DNA from: Burkholderiaceae bacterium
GTDB lineage: Bacteria > Pseudomonadota > Gammaproteobacteria > Burkholderiales > Burkholderiaceae_D
Direction: 5' to 3'
Length of the DNA stretch: 63,294 bases
Assembly (NCBI GenBank): GCA_018882935.1
Contig: VERA01000005.1
Span: forward strand, 1-63,294
Of this stretch, positions 28,394 through 36,720 are shown in pieces; the stretch's first letter is position 1, and every line of letters begins with the position of its first letter. The notes under the pieces are model-generated. The model made no database searches and was not told the origin of the DNA. It saw only the letters and a program-made list of their open reading frames with translations. The position numbers were made by a program, and so were the translations under genes.

Positions 28394-29089
28394 ATGGCCG
28401 ATTCCGGAAAAACGCTCGCCGATCGCATCGAAGATGTGCTGCCGCAAACCCAATGCACCAAATGCGGTTACCCGGCATGTCGCCCGTATGCAGAGGCAAT
28501 TGCAAATGGTACCGCTGCTCATAATCAATGCCCGCCCGGCGGAGCCGAAGGCGTAGCACGTATCGCGGCGCTGTTGGGTAAGCCGGTTATTCCGCTCAAT
28601 CCGGTCAATGGTGTAGAACGCGAGCGGCCGGTTGCGGTGATTGATGAGGGTGCCTGCATCGGCTGCACCTTGTGTATTCAGGCATGTCCGGTCGATGCGA
28701 TTGTCGGCGCAGCCAAGCAAATGCATACCGTGATTGCATCACTATGCACCGGCTGTGATTTATGTGTACCCCCCTGCCCTGTCGACTGCATCGATATGCA
28801 CGTCGCGACACCCAATAAAACGGGTTGGTCGGCGTGGTCTCAAGCTGACGCAGATGCTGCGCGCGCGCGGCATGATGCACGCGCACTTAGACTGCAGCGA
28901 GAAAAACAAGAAAATGATGCACGCTTGGCGGCTAAAGCCATTGCAAAACTTGCCGAGGTAGATGCATCAACTGCACAAACTGATGCCGAGCGCGCAGAGA
29001 AAGAACGTAAGCGCGCGATTATTCAAGCTGCTATTGAACGCGCGCGTCAGCAGAAAGAAGCAGCTGCACCGCCCGGGAAGAAATCATGA
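28394..29089 (+). CDS. rnfB: RnfB-like ferredoxin, soluble stand-alone form
   Basis: 231 residues without the N-terminal membrane helix of true RnfB. An Fe-S domain ([17 protein letters not shown]…HNQCPPGG, about 20-48) is followed by two ferredoxin motifs ([16 protein letters not shown] and [16 protein letters not shown], about 88-133). A basic/Ala-rich coiled-coil-like C-terminus (about 150-231) ends it. None of rnfA, C, D, E or G is nearby. The stop overlaps the nth start (ATGA). An electron supply to the Fe-S enzyme Nth or a general ferredoxin role is speculative. Confidence 0.85.
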   Translation: MADSGKTLADRIEDVLPQTQCTKCGYPACRPYAEAIANGTAAHNQCPPGGAEGVARIAALLGKPVIPLNPVNGVERERPVAVIDEGACIGCTLCIQACPVDAIVGAAKQMHTVIASLCTGCDLCVPPCPVDCIDMHVATPNKTGWSAWSQADADAARARHDARALRLQREKQENDARLAAKAIAKLAEVDASTAQTDAERAEKERKRAIIQAAIERARQQKEAAAPPGKKS

Positions 29090-29730
29090 ACGCAGACAAA
29101 CGCCGACAGATTTTCGAGCGACTGCGAGCGGCTAACCCGCACCCTACGACCGAGCTTGAGTACACCACCCCCTTCGAATTACTCATCGCTGTCATTCTGT
29201 CTGCACAAGCAACCGATGTGTCAGTCAACAAAGCTACCCGCAAGCTGTACCCGATAGCGAATACGCCCGCATCTATTTTTGCGCTGGGTATCGATGGCCT
29301 GATTCCCTATATTCAAACCATTGGTTTGTATAAAACCAAGGCAAAAAATGTGATCGAAACCTGCCGCCTGCTGGTTGAGCAACACGGTGGTCAGGTACCG
29401 CGCGAGCGTGAGGCATTACAGGCACTGCCAGGGGTGGGGCGCAAGACTGCCAATGTTGTTTTAAATACCGCATTCGGCGTGCCGGCGATGGCAGTCGACA
29501 CGCATATCTTTCGCGTCTCGAACCGGACGGGTATTGCACCCGGCAAGAATGTGGATATCGTCGAACAAAAGCTGATGAAATTCATTCCACCCGAGTTTTT
29601 GATGGATGCGCATCACTGGCTGATACTGCATGGACGATATACCTGCCTCGCACGCACACCGCAGTGCTGGAACTGCGTGATTCTGGATTTATGTGAGTTT
29701 CGTAAAAAACACCTGCATAATGAGTCGTGA
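29086..29730 (+). CDS. nth: Endonuclease III
   Basis: Bifunctional DNA glycosylase/AP lyase for oxidised pyrimidines. 214 residues. Helix-hairpin-helix [13 protein letters not shown] with the catalytic Lys, the catalytic Asp in [16 protein letters not shown], and the C-terminal [4Fe-4S] loop C-X6-C-X2-C-X5-C in [20 protein letters not shown] at 29086 overlaps the rnfB stop by four bases; the stop overlaps the next gene by one base. Confidence 0.97.
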   Translation: MNADKRRQIFERLRAANPHPTTELEYTTPFELLIAVILSAQATDVSVNKATRKLYPIANTPASIFALGIDGLIPYIQTIGLYKTKAKNVIETCRLLVEQHGGQVPREREALQALPGVGRKTANVVLNTAFGVPAMAVDTHIFRVSNRTGIAPGKNVDIVEQKLMKFIPPEFLMDAHHWLILHGRYTCLARTPQCWNCVILDLCEFRKKHLHNES

Positions 29731-30155
29731 TGTTTAATCCAAGCCGAGAAGAAGTCCGGCGATTTTTCTGTGACACCTGGCAGAAAACTCAGGCTAATTC
29801 GCCACTGACTGCGCTTGAAGTAATCGCGCGTGACTGGCTGCTGCAACATCCCGAATATGAGAGCCTGCTCGCCGATGCCGAAGCGGCACTAAGCCAGGAT
29901 TTCGATATCGGGCAAGGGCAATCCAATCCGTTCCTGCATCTATCCATGCATCTCTCTATCGCTGAACAAATTTCGATTGATCAGCCCATCGGAATCCGCG
30001 ACGCGTTTCAGCTGCTCGCAGCACGGCTAGGCGAGCATGATGCGCATCATCAAATAATGGAATGCCTTGGTGAGATGCTCTGGAATGCGCAGCGTAACGG
30101 TACCGCTCCGGATGCCTCGGGCTATATTGATTGCATATTACGCCGCACGCGCTAA
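29730..30155 (+). CDS. DUF1841 family protein
   Basis: 141 residues, mostly helical, no signal peptide. Conserved family segments: [17 protein letters not shown] at the start, NPFLHLSMHLSIAEQISIDQP (about 69-89) and the C-terminal HDAHHQIMECLGEMLW. Function unknown. ATG at 29730 shares a base with the nth stop (TGATG), so it is translated with nth. Confidence 0.88.
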   Translation: MFNPSREEVRRFFCDTWQKTQANSPLTALEVIARDWLLQHPEYESLLADAEAALSQDFDIGQGQSNPFLHLSMHLSIAEQISIDQPIGIRDAFQLLAARLGEHDAHHQIMECLGEMLWNAQRNGTAPDASGYIDCILRRTR

Positions 30156-30255
30156 AGCGACGCCAGCGCAGCCGTATAGACCGCCATGCTCGTTTATACT
30201 CAGTGGCTTCGCCAGGCGGGTATTACCCTTTAGGTATTTTTCGAGATAGACGCAC

Positions 30256-31110
30256 ATGACCACCCCTAAGCGCTTCGACGGCTCCGAGCAATATGTAGCC
30301 ACCCAAGACCTGAAACTGGCAGTGAATGCCGCACTTACCCTGCAACGTCCGCTGCTCATTAAAGGTGAACCTGGTACCGGCAAGACCATGCTGGCTGAAG
30401 AGGTTGCTGCTGCTCTCGACATGCCGCTGCTGCAGTGGCATATCAAATCTACCACCAAGGCGCAGCAGGGTTTGTATGAATATGACGCTGTATCGCGCTT
30501 GCGCGATTCACAACTGGGTGACGAGCGCGTAAAGGATATTCATAACTATATTATTAAAGGCGTGCTGTGGCAGGCTTTCAACGCTGACCAGCCCGTCGTG
30601 CTGCTGATTGACGAAATAGATAAGGCGGATATCGAGTTTCCGAATGATTTACTGCGCGAACTTGATCGTATGGAGTTTTACGTCTACGAGACGCGCGAGA
30701 TGGTGCGGGCCAAGCACAGACCACTGGTGATCATCACGTCGAACAATGAAAAAGAATTGCCTGACGCCTTCTTGCGGCGATGCTTTTTTCATTACATCAA
30801 ATTCCCCGACAAAACGACCATGCAGCAAATTGTCGATGTTCATTTCCCTCGCATCAAAAAAGATCTGCTGGCTGCTGCCCTGCATGCATTTTTCGAGATG
30901 CGGGAAATCCCCGGTCTGAAGAAAAAACCCTCGACTTCCGAGCTACTCGACTGGCTTAAGCTGTTGCTAGCCGAAGATATTCCAGCGGATGCCTTGCACG
31001 CGAAGGATCAAAAAAATGTAGTGCCCCCGCTGCATGGTGCGCTACTCAAAAATGAACAAGATATCCATCTATTCGAGCGACTGGTATTCATGTCGCGCAA
31101 TAACCGCTAA
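30256..31110 (+). CDS. MoxR-family AAA+ ATPase
   Basis: 284 residues. Walker A GEPGTGKTMLAEE (about 37-49), Walker B VVLLIDEIDKADIEFPNDLL (about 115-134), arginine-finger region DAFLRRCFF, and a sensor-2 helical lid. MoxR ATPases act with VWA proteins to mature or remodel metalloenzymes. The following gene is that partner, 28 bases downstream. No obvious client enzyme is adjacent. Confidence 0.92.
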   Translation: MTTPKRFDGSEQYVATQDLKLAVNAALTLQRPLLIKGEPGTGKTMLAEEVAAALDMPLLQWHIKSTTKAQQGLYEYDAVSRLRDSQLGDERVKDIHNYIIKGVLWQAFNADQPVVLLIDEIDKADIEFPNDLLRELDRMEFYVYETREMVRAKHRPLVIITSNNEKELPDAFLRRCFFHYIKFPDKTTMQQIVDVHFPRIKKDLLAAALHAFFEMREIPGLKKKPSTSELLDWLKLLLAEDIPADALHAKDQKNVVPPLHGALLKNEQDIHLFERLVFMSRNNR

Positions 31111-31138
31111 TTGAAGCAGTACGCATTACGCAAGCATC

Positions 31139-32308
31139 ATGCTGATTGACTTCTTTTTCACTTTGAAGGATGCACGGGTTCCTGTATCAATCAAGGAATT
31201 TCTGCTGCTGCTCGAAGCGCTGGATAAGCAAGTCATCTCTCCGTCGATTGATGATTTTTACTACCTGGCCCGCACCACTCTAGTGAAAGACGAAGCCAAC
31301 TTCGATAAATTCGATAAAGCTTTCGGCTACTACTTCCATGGTGCACAGACAATTTTCGACAAGGCACCTGACGTACCACTTGATTGGCTCATTAAGCGGC
31401 TACAACGTGAATTGACGCCCGAGCAAAAAGCGCAGATTGAAAAATTCGGCTATGACAAGCTGCTGGACAGGCTGAAAGAGTTATTGGATGAGCAGAAAGG
31501 CCGGCACGAAGGTGGCAATAAATGGATAGGTACTGGCGGCACCTCCCCTTTCGGAAACGGTGGCGTCAATCCCGAGGGTATTCGCATCGGTGGTGAGGGT
31601 GGTAACCGTAGCGCAGTCAAGGTATGGGATGCCCGTGCGTTTCGTGACTATGACAGCGAGCGCGAGCTAGGTACGCGCAATATTAAAGTAGCACTGCGTC
31701 GGTTGCGGCAATTTGCTCGAGAGGGCTTGGAGGAAGAACTGGCGCTGGATGACACCATACGCGCTACGGCTAATAATGCCGGCTGGCTTGATCTAAAAAT
31801 GCAGCCCGAGCGAAAAAATAAGGTCAAGGTGCTGATGCTGATGGATGTCGGCGGCACCATGGATGACCACATCGCACAGGTAGAAGAGCTATTCTCCGCT
31901 GCGAAATCCGAATTCAAGAATATGGAATTTTTCTACTTCCATAATTGTGTCTACGATCAGCTCTGGAAGAATAACCGCCGCCGCCATGCCGAGCGGTTTC
32001 CGAGTTGGGACGTCATACGTAAATACCCTGCTGATACCAAGCTGATATTTGTGGGTGATGCCACTATGAGCCCCTATGAAATCGTACAGCCGGGCGGCTC
32101 GGTCGAATATAACAATGAAGAAGCTGGCGCAGTCTGGCTACAGCGCTTTACCCACCAGTTTTCCAAAACTGTTTGGCTTAACCCAGAGCCGGAGGGACTG
32201 TGGCAGTATCGGCAATCGATTGCGATTATTCGCCAGCTGATGTCGGATCGCATGTACCCGATCACCATGGAAGGCTTGGACCGGGCGATGCAACTACTAT
32301 CCAAATAA
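31139..32308 (+). CDS. VWA domain CoxE-like protein
   Basis: 389 residues. N-terminal helical CoxE-type region (about 1-130), a Gly-rich linker (about 130-165), then a von Willebrand A domain from about residue 225. The metal-binding (MIDAS) motif reads LMDVGGTMDDH, DxGGT instead of the classical DxSxS. TKLIFVGDATMSP gives the distal Asp. ATG at 31139. Works with the MoxR ATPase upstream as a presumed chaperone pair for a cofactor-containing enzyme. Confidence 0.88.
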   Translation: MLIDFFFTLKDARVPVSIKEFLLLLEALDKQVISPSIDDFYYLARTTLVKDEANFDKFDKAFGYYFHGAQTIFDKAPDVPLDWLIKRLQRELTPEQKAQIEKFGYDKLLDRLKELLDEQKGRHEGGNKWIGTGGTSPFGNGGVNPEGIRIGGEGGNRSAVKVWDARAFRDYDSERELGTRNIKVALRRLRQFAREGLEEELALDDTIRATANNAGWLDLKMQPERKNKVKVLMLMDVGGTMDDHIAQVEELFSAAKSEFKNMEFFYFHNCVYDQLWKNNRRRHAERFPSWDVIRKYPADTKLIFVGDATMSPYEIVQPGGSVEYNNEEAGAVWLQRFTHQFSKTVWLNPEPEGLWQYRQSIAIIRQLMSDRMYPITMEGLDRAMQLLSK

Positions 32309-32547
32309 TAGGCCCATACCGGGCTACATCAACGTACCGTACGGCTCATCGCTCAGAGCAACCTACCCTGCTGTGCGGGTGCAATTGAATGACAAGCCTT
32401 TATCACCCCGGATAAGCGCTAAATATAGTACATCCATCATTCAAATTACTTTGCTTCACGCCGATCCGAGCGGAACGGTAGCCGTTGGTAGCTCACCAAG
32501 TTCTCTGAAAGCGAAAAAGTTTTTCTATCAAACTTTCGGAGATAGTC
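32309..32547. other. AT-richer leader of the chaperone-toxin-immunity island
   Basis: 239 bases without a gene. Contains TATAGT/TAAATATAG-type -10 candidates around 32420 but no convincing -35. I looked for a TTCG-N16-TTCG Hrp-type box upstream of 32548 and did not find one. Confidence 0.35.
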
Positions 32548-33000
32548 ATGTCAAAAAGCAGGCATTCAGTCAACGCTTGGCTAAAAAATCTGGACGCCAA
32601 ATTTAATTTGGATGATTCCGGCAGGTGCTTCCTGCAACGAGATAATAAAACCGGCGTTGTGGTGTACGCACCAGAAGAAGGCGATGAAGTCTTTCTGTAC
32701 AGCGATTTGATGCGCGTTCCAGATAATATCCCGCCCACATTTTACGAAAAAATATTAACACTGAATTCGCAAACCTCACGTACGAATGGTGCATTTATTA
32801 CGTTCGAGGCGAGTTCAAATCAGCTAATCGCGATGTTCGCGCAGCCCATACAAGCCTTAGATGCGCAGATATTTCAGAATATCCTGCAAAACCTACCACG
32901 AACAATAGAATCACTACGAACGCAGATAAAAGATATATGGCTCGATTGTCAACACAACCTAACGACCAAGCCAGTTATGCCATCGGTGAGTCATGCCTGA
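32548..33000 (+). CDS. CesT-like type III secretion chaperone (putative)
   Basis: 150 residues, acidic, no signal peptide. The layout fits CesT/class I T3SS chaperones: an N-terminal helix, FNLDDSGRCFLQ strand, VVVYAPEEGDEVFLYSDLMRVPDNIP, a helix ending in KILTLNSQTSRTNGAFITFE, then IAMFAQPIQALDAQIFQNIL and a C-terminal helix. ATG 32548 follows GGAG by six bases. It lies 48 bases upstream of its presumed client. GC is low: 26 of 60 bases at 32581-32640 and 23 of 60 at 32701-32760, against 36 of 60 in parE at 35281-35340. No T3SS structural gene is in the window. Confidence 0.6.
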   Translation: MSKSRHSVNAWLKNLDAKFNLDDSGRCFLQRDNKTGVVVYAPEEGDEVFLYSDLMRVPDNIPPTFYEKILTLNSQTSRTNGAFITFEASSNQLIAMFAQPIQALDAQIFQNILQNLPRTIESLRTQIKDIWLDCQHNLTTKPVMPSVSHA

Positions 33001-33048
33001 AAAATTTCTCGTAAGAACTCGACCATTTGAATTCATCAGGAACGGATC

Positions 33049-34098
33049 ATGAATGCTTTACCTAATATTTCTAACAGCCTTTCAACTCAAACAGCACCAG
33101 TAACCGGCACCAATCCGATGCAGGCCAACATGCTTAGCGCTAACCAGACGAGTGCACATCCTTTGTTCATGGGGTCCGCCAATCTTCCTACGCGCGAACT
33201 TGTCGCTCGAACGCTAACGCTGCCACCATTAGCTTTTACCAGTACGTTCGAGACAAGTCAGACTAGTCAACAAAAGCCAGACATTACGCTAGCCATGGGT
33301 GAATTCAAGATCGGCGGCATAGACCATACTGAGCATGAATTGACGTCAGTAGGAAAGCAAGCCGTCTTTCCGAGTAATCACGCCCCTGAAAGCTGGCTAT
33401 CCAATGATATGAACCCGCTCTACATGGGCCCGTCACCGTCGCTACGCAATAGCCATTTTATCGGCGGTGGTGCCGATGAAACTATGCTGAGCTTTTTACC
33501 CGACGATTTATCCCCGGCTGCACTACAAAATTTAAGCCGAGAGAGCCTCAAAAAATTTGAGCAGATTCGTGATAGCTACACCACCGAAATACAGACCATA
33601 AAAATCAAGGAAAAAGATGGCAGTAGTCAGGGGCGGACCATCGACGTCACTGTCCGTAAATTCAACCGACCAGATCCAAAAACTTATCTAACAGCGTCCG
33701 CCATTGAAAACCATTTATCCTTATTCAAGGAAAAACCTTGCCTATTCCTGACACGAGACGCCTTCGATAGATTCTGCAAGACCAGTGTTGGCCGACCCGA
33801 TGGCCAATTCTTAATCCCAAAAGATATTGGTGATCGGCTTGAACAACAACTCCGGTATGACGCAACTTTTGCAGCCGCCGAGGCGGAGCTTGGCATACCC
33901 ACCGGCGCTTGGCGGGGTCAAGAAATTATTCGGGTAACGATCAACACGATTCCAAATCTACGAATGGCGTCGGGAAATGAATCAGGCGCGAACAAATACT
34001 GGATGCCAGGCGGCTACTTGCCTAATGGACTACCGGAAGCCGTATGCGACCAAATCCCACTTGCTAACATTAGCAAGACCGCATTCACACCCAATTGA
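33049..34098 (+). CDS. Putative chaperone-dependent secreted toxin with polymorphic-toxin-like C-terminus
   Basis: 349 residues. Residues 1-65 are rich in Ser, Thr, Asn and Ala with no Sec signal, as in type III effectors. The middle (about 80-200) is not recognised. The last 130 residues (from YLTASAIENHLSLF) carry a pattern I recall from C-terminal tips of Rhs/polymorphic toxins: GRPDGQFLIPK, an LGIPTGAWRGQEIIRV step, then NLRMASGNESGANKYWMPGG and GLPEAVCD. It has no Rhs, YD-repeat, PAAR or CDI scaffold. ATG 33049 follows AGGA. Activity unknown. Similarity is from memory, not from a search. Confidence 0.55.
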   Translation: MNALPNISNSLSTQTAPVTGTNPMQANMLSANQTSAHPLFMGSANLPTRELVARTLTLPPLAFTSTFETSQTSQQKPDITLAMGEFKIGGIDHTEHELTSVGKQAVFPSNHAPESWLSNDMNPLYMGPSPSLRNSHFIGGGADETMLSFLPDDLSPAALQNLSRESLKKFEQIRDSYTTEIQTIKIKEKDGSSQGRTIDVTVRKFNRPDPKTYLTASAIENHLSLFKEKPCLFLTRDAFDRFCKTSVGRPDGQFLIPKDIGDRLEQQLRYDATFAAAEAELGIPTGAWRGQEIIRVTINTIPNLRMASGNESGANKYWMPGGYLPNGLPEAVCDQIPLANISKTAFTPN

Positions 34099-34152
34099 TG
34101 ACACTGACCCCCTCTCGTCATGCCAAACTAGCCGAAACCTAAGGAGCGCTTG

Positions 34153-34386
34153 ATGGAAAAAATCACTCTTGATGAAAATGTATGGAGCCATACACTCTAC
34201 AAACAGGGCTCGAGCTATGTACTATCGGTACCCTGTGGTGGTACCGCTGTCTATGAGCTCCATGTGCCACTCGATGAGGCAACAGCCGAGGCTGGTATGA
34301 AAGATCCTGGGCTGCTCGAACTATTGGCCACCTCCGTCAGACAGGATCCAGCGGCTCACCGGACATACCTCAATCAACCTCACTAG
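34153..34386 (+). CDS. Putative immunity protein for the preceding toxin
   Basis: 77 residues, acidic. The pattern WSHTLYKQGSSYVLSVPCGG…YELHVPLDEA resembles small immunity proteins found beside polymorphic toxins (from memory). ATG 34153 with AGGAG upstream; a TTG three bases earlier is in frame. It lies 54 bases downstream of the toxin gene, same strand, before parE. If it is an immunity protein, the toxin acts on bacteria. Confidence 0.5.
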   Translation: MEKITLDENVWSHTLYKQGSSYVLSVPCGGTAVYELHVPLDEATAEAGMKDPGLLELLATSVRQDPAAHRTYLNQPH

Positions 34387-34599
34387 CCAAGAGCGGGTGA
34401 TTCCGCACACTCCGTAGCCTTATCAAGCGTTTTCATGTGGATGTCTCCACGGGCAGGCGGGTACTGACGAGCATTTTCTGCTCCCAAGCACCTGCCGGCC
34501 GGCCGTTTTGCACGCTGCACTCGCCGATATTCATTAGAATGCAGCAGTTTTTGCTCGCCCGAGCAATATCTCTTAGCAAACAGGCATTCGACATTCAGC

Positions 34600-36591
34600 A
34601 TGGCAACCCGAAAAAGCGACTACAGCGAATCATCCATTCGCGTCCTCAAAGGCCTTGAGCCGGTCAAACAACGGCCGGGCATGTACACCCGTACCGAGAA
34701 TCCACTCCATATCATTCAGGAAGTTATCGATAACGCTTCGGATGAAGCACTCGGCGGCTACTGCAAACATATCGATGTGATACTCAATGCTGATGGTAGC
34801 GTTAGCGTCGAGGACGATGGGCGTGGTATTCCCGTCGGCTTGCACCCGGAAGAGAAAGTACCGACGGTTGAAATTGTTTTCACGCGCTTGCATGCCGGGG
34901 GCAAATTCGACAAAGGTTCCGGCGGCGCTTATGCCTTCTCGGGTGGCTTGCATGGGGTTGGTGTGTCAGTCACCAATGCGCTGTCTTCGAAGCTTGAGAT
35001 CACTGTCTGGCGCAAAGACGATAAAGGGCAAGGTGTCCATAGTATTCACTTCGCCAACGGCGATCTCACGCAAAAGCTGAAATCACGCGCCGCTGGTAAA
35101 GATGACAAAAAATCGGGCACGCGCGTCACTGTCTGGCCCAATGCCAAGTACTTCGACTCACCGCAGATTCCGCTGGCAGAGTTACAGCGTCTTTTGCGAT
35201 CCAAAGCAGTGCTTTTACCCGGCGTCAAAGTCTCACTCACGCACGCCAAAACCGGCGATACCCAGTCCTGGCTGTATGAACAAGGCCTGCGTGGTTACCT
35301 GAATGAGTCGCTGTCGCAAGGCGGTGGCGGCAATCTGTTGATTCCGTTTTTCGAGGGAGAGCAATTTGCCAGTGCAGATGCTGACGGCTTCGCAGAAGGC
35401 GAAGGCGCGAGTTGGGTAGTGGCCTGGACCGAAGAAGGTAATGTGGTGCGCGAGTCTTACGTCAACCTGATACCCACACCCGCTGGCGGTACGCATGAAT
35501 CCGGCTTGCGTGAGGGCTTGTTTAGCGCCGTAAAGAGCTTTGTTGAACTGCACTCACTGCTGCCCAAGGGCGTGAAGTTACTGCCGGAAGATGTTTTTGC
35601 ACGAACCTCGTTTGTGCTCTCGGCGAAGGTACTTGACCCGCAGTTTCAGGGGCAGATCAAAGAAAAACTCAACTCACGCGATGCGGTTCGACTAGTCGCT
35701 GGCTACTCACGAGGAGCGCTTGAGCTTTGGTTAAACCAGCATGTGGATTACGGACGCAAGCTCGCCGAGTTGGTGATCCGTCAGGCGCAGAGCCGTTTGA
35801 AATCAGCGCAGAAAGTCGAAAAGCGTAAGTCATCCGGCGTCGCGGTTTTGCCCGGCAAACTCACCGATTGCGAATCAACCGACATCACGCGTAATGAGAT
35901 TTTTTTGGTCGAGGGTGATTCTGCAGGTGGCTCCGCCAAGATGGGGCGCGATAAAGAATTCCAAGCCATCCTTCCGTTGCGCGGCAAGGTACTGAATGCC
36001 TGGGAAACTGAGCGTGACCGTTTGTTTGCCAATAACGAGATTCATGATATCGCTGTTGCTATCGGCGTTGATCCGCACGGCAAAAACGATAGTCCGGACC
36101 TCTCAAATCTTCGCTACGGTCGTATCTGTATTTTGTCGGATGCCGATGTCGATGGCTCGCATATTCAGGTACTGCTATTGACCCTATTCTTCAAGCATTT
36201 TCCTAAGCTAATTGACCACGGCCATATTTATATTGCCCGGCCACCGCTGTATCGGGTTGATGCACCTGTGCGCGGCAAGAAGCCAGCACAAAAAATTTAT
36301 GCGCTTGATGATGGCGAGCTTGAGGCGATTGAAGACAAGCTGCGTAAAGATGGTGTGAAAGACGGTGCGTGGAATATTGCCCGCTTCAAAGGCTTGGGTG
36401 AGATGAGCGCAGACCAGCTCTGGGAAACCACCATGAACCCGGATACGCGTCGCCTGCTTCTAGTTGCTTTGGGTGAGCTCGACATGAAAGCCTCTGAGCA
36501 GCGCTTTACGATGCTGATGGGTAAAGGCGAAGCGGCCGCTCGCCGAGCATGGCTGGAAGAGCATGGCAATGAAGTCGAGGCTGATATCTGA
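34600..36591 (+). CDS. parE: DNA topoisomerase IV subunit B
   Basis: ATPase subunit of the chromosome-decatenating type IIA topoisomerase. 663 residues: GHKL ATPase domain (VIDNASDEALGGY, VEDDGRGIPVG, GGLHGVGVSVTNALS), transducer domain, and TOPRIM with EGDSAGGSAKMGRDKEFQAI and DADVDGSHI. Length matches ParE rather than GyrB (about 800). ATG at 34600. Upstream of parC with a repeat-bearing gap between them. Confidence 0.96.
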   Translation: MATRKSDYSESSIRVLKGLEPVKQRPGMYTRTENPLHIIQEVIDNASDEALGGYCKHIDVILNADGSVSVEDDGRGIPVGLHPEEKVPTVEIVFTRLHAGGKFDKGSGGAYAFSGGLHGVGVSVTNALSSKLEITVWRKDDKGQGVHSIHFANGDLTQKLKSRAAGKDDKKSGTRVTVWPNAKYFDSPQIPLAELQRLLRSKAVLLPGVKVSLTHAKTGDTQSWLYEQGLRGYLNESLSQGGGGNLLIPFFEGEQFASADADGFAEGEGASWVVAWTEEGNVVRESYVNLIPTPAGGTHESGLREGLFSAVKSFVELHSLLPKGVKLLPEDVFARTSFVLSAKVLDPQFQGQIKEKLNSRDAVRLVAGYSRGALELWLNQHVDYGRKLAELVIRQAQSRLKSAQKVEKRKSSGVAVLPGKLTDCESTDITRNEIFLVEGDSAGGSAKMGRDKEFQAILPLRGKVLNAWETERDRLFANNEIHDIAVAIGVDPHGKNDSPDLSNLRYGRICILSDADVDGSHIQVLLLTLFFKHFPKLIDHGHIYIARPPLYRVDAPVRGKKPAQKIYALDDGELEAIEDKLRKDGVKDGAWNIARFKGLGEMSADQLWETTMNPDTRRLLLVALGELDMKASEQRFTMLMGKGEAAARRAWLEEHGNEVEADI

Positions 36592-36604
36592 GGTAAAACG
36601 TACT

Positions 36605-36629
36605 GGATCCCGGCCTGCGCCGGGATGAC
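36605..36629. repeat. REP-like palindromic element, copy 2
   Basis: ATCCCGGC (36607-36614), loop CTGC, GCCGGGAT (36619-36626), flanked by CTGG and GACG. Same orientation as copy 1 (13571-13590). In the parE-parC gap. Confidence 0.85.
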
Positions 36630-36656
36630 GATTTAAGGACTAATAGCCTCAAATCC

Positions 36657-36684
36657 GTCATTCCGGCGGAAGCCGGAATCCAGT
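36657..36684. repeat. REP-like palindromic element, copy 3 (inverted)
   Basis: ATTCCGGC (36660-36667), loop GGAA, GCCGGAAT (36672-36679), preceded by GTC and followed by CCAG. It is the reverse orientation of copy 2, 30-odd bases away, so the two form an inverted pair of the kind seen in REP doublets. Confidence 0.85.
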
Positions 36685-36720
36685 GAAATCCAGTAGTCAT
36701 TAAGATCTGTTAAAAAATTC

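Noticed and set aside
32515-32538. Hrp-type TTCG-N16-TTCG promoter box before the putative T3SS chaperone
   Set aside because: A TTCG occurs at 32535-32538 but no partner exists 16 bases upstream.
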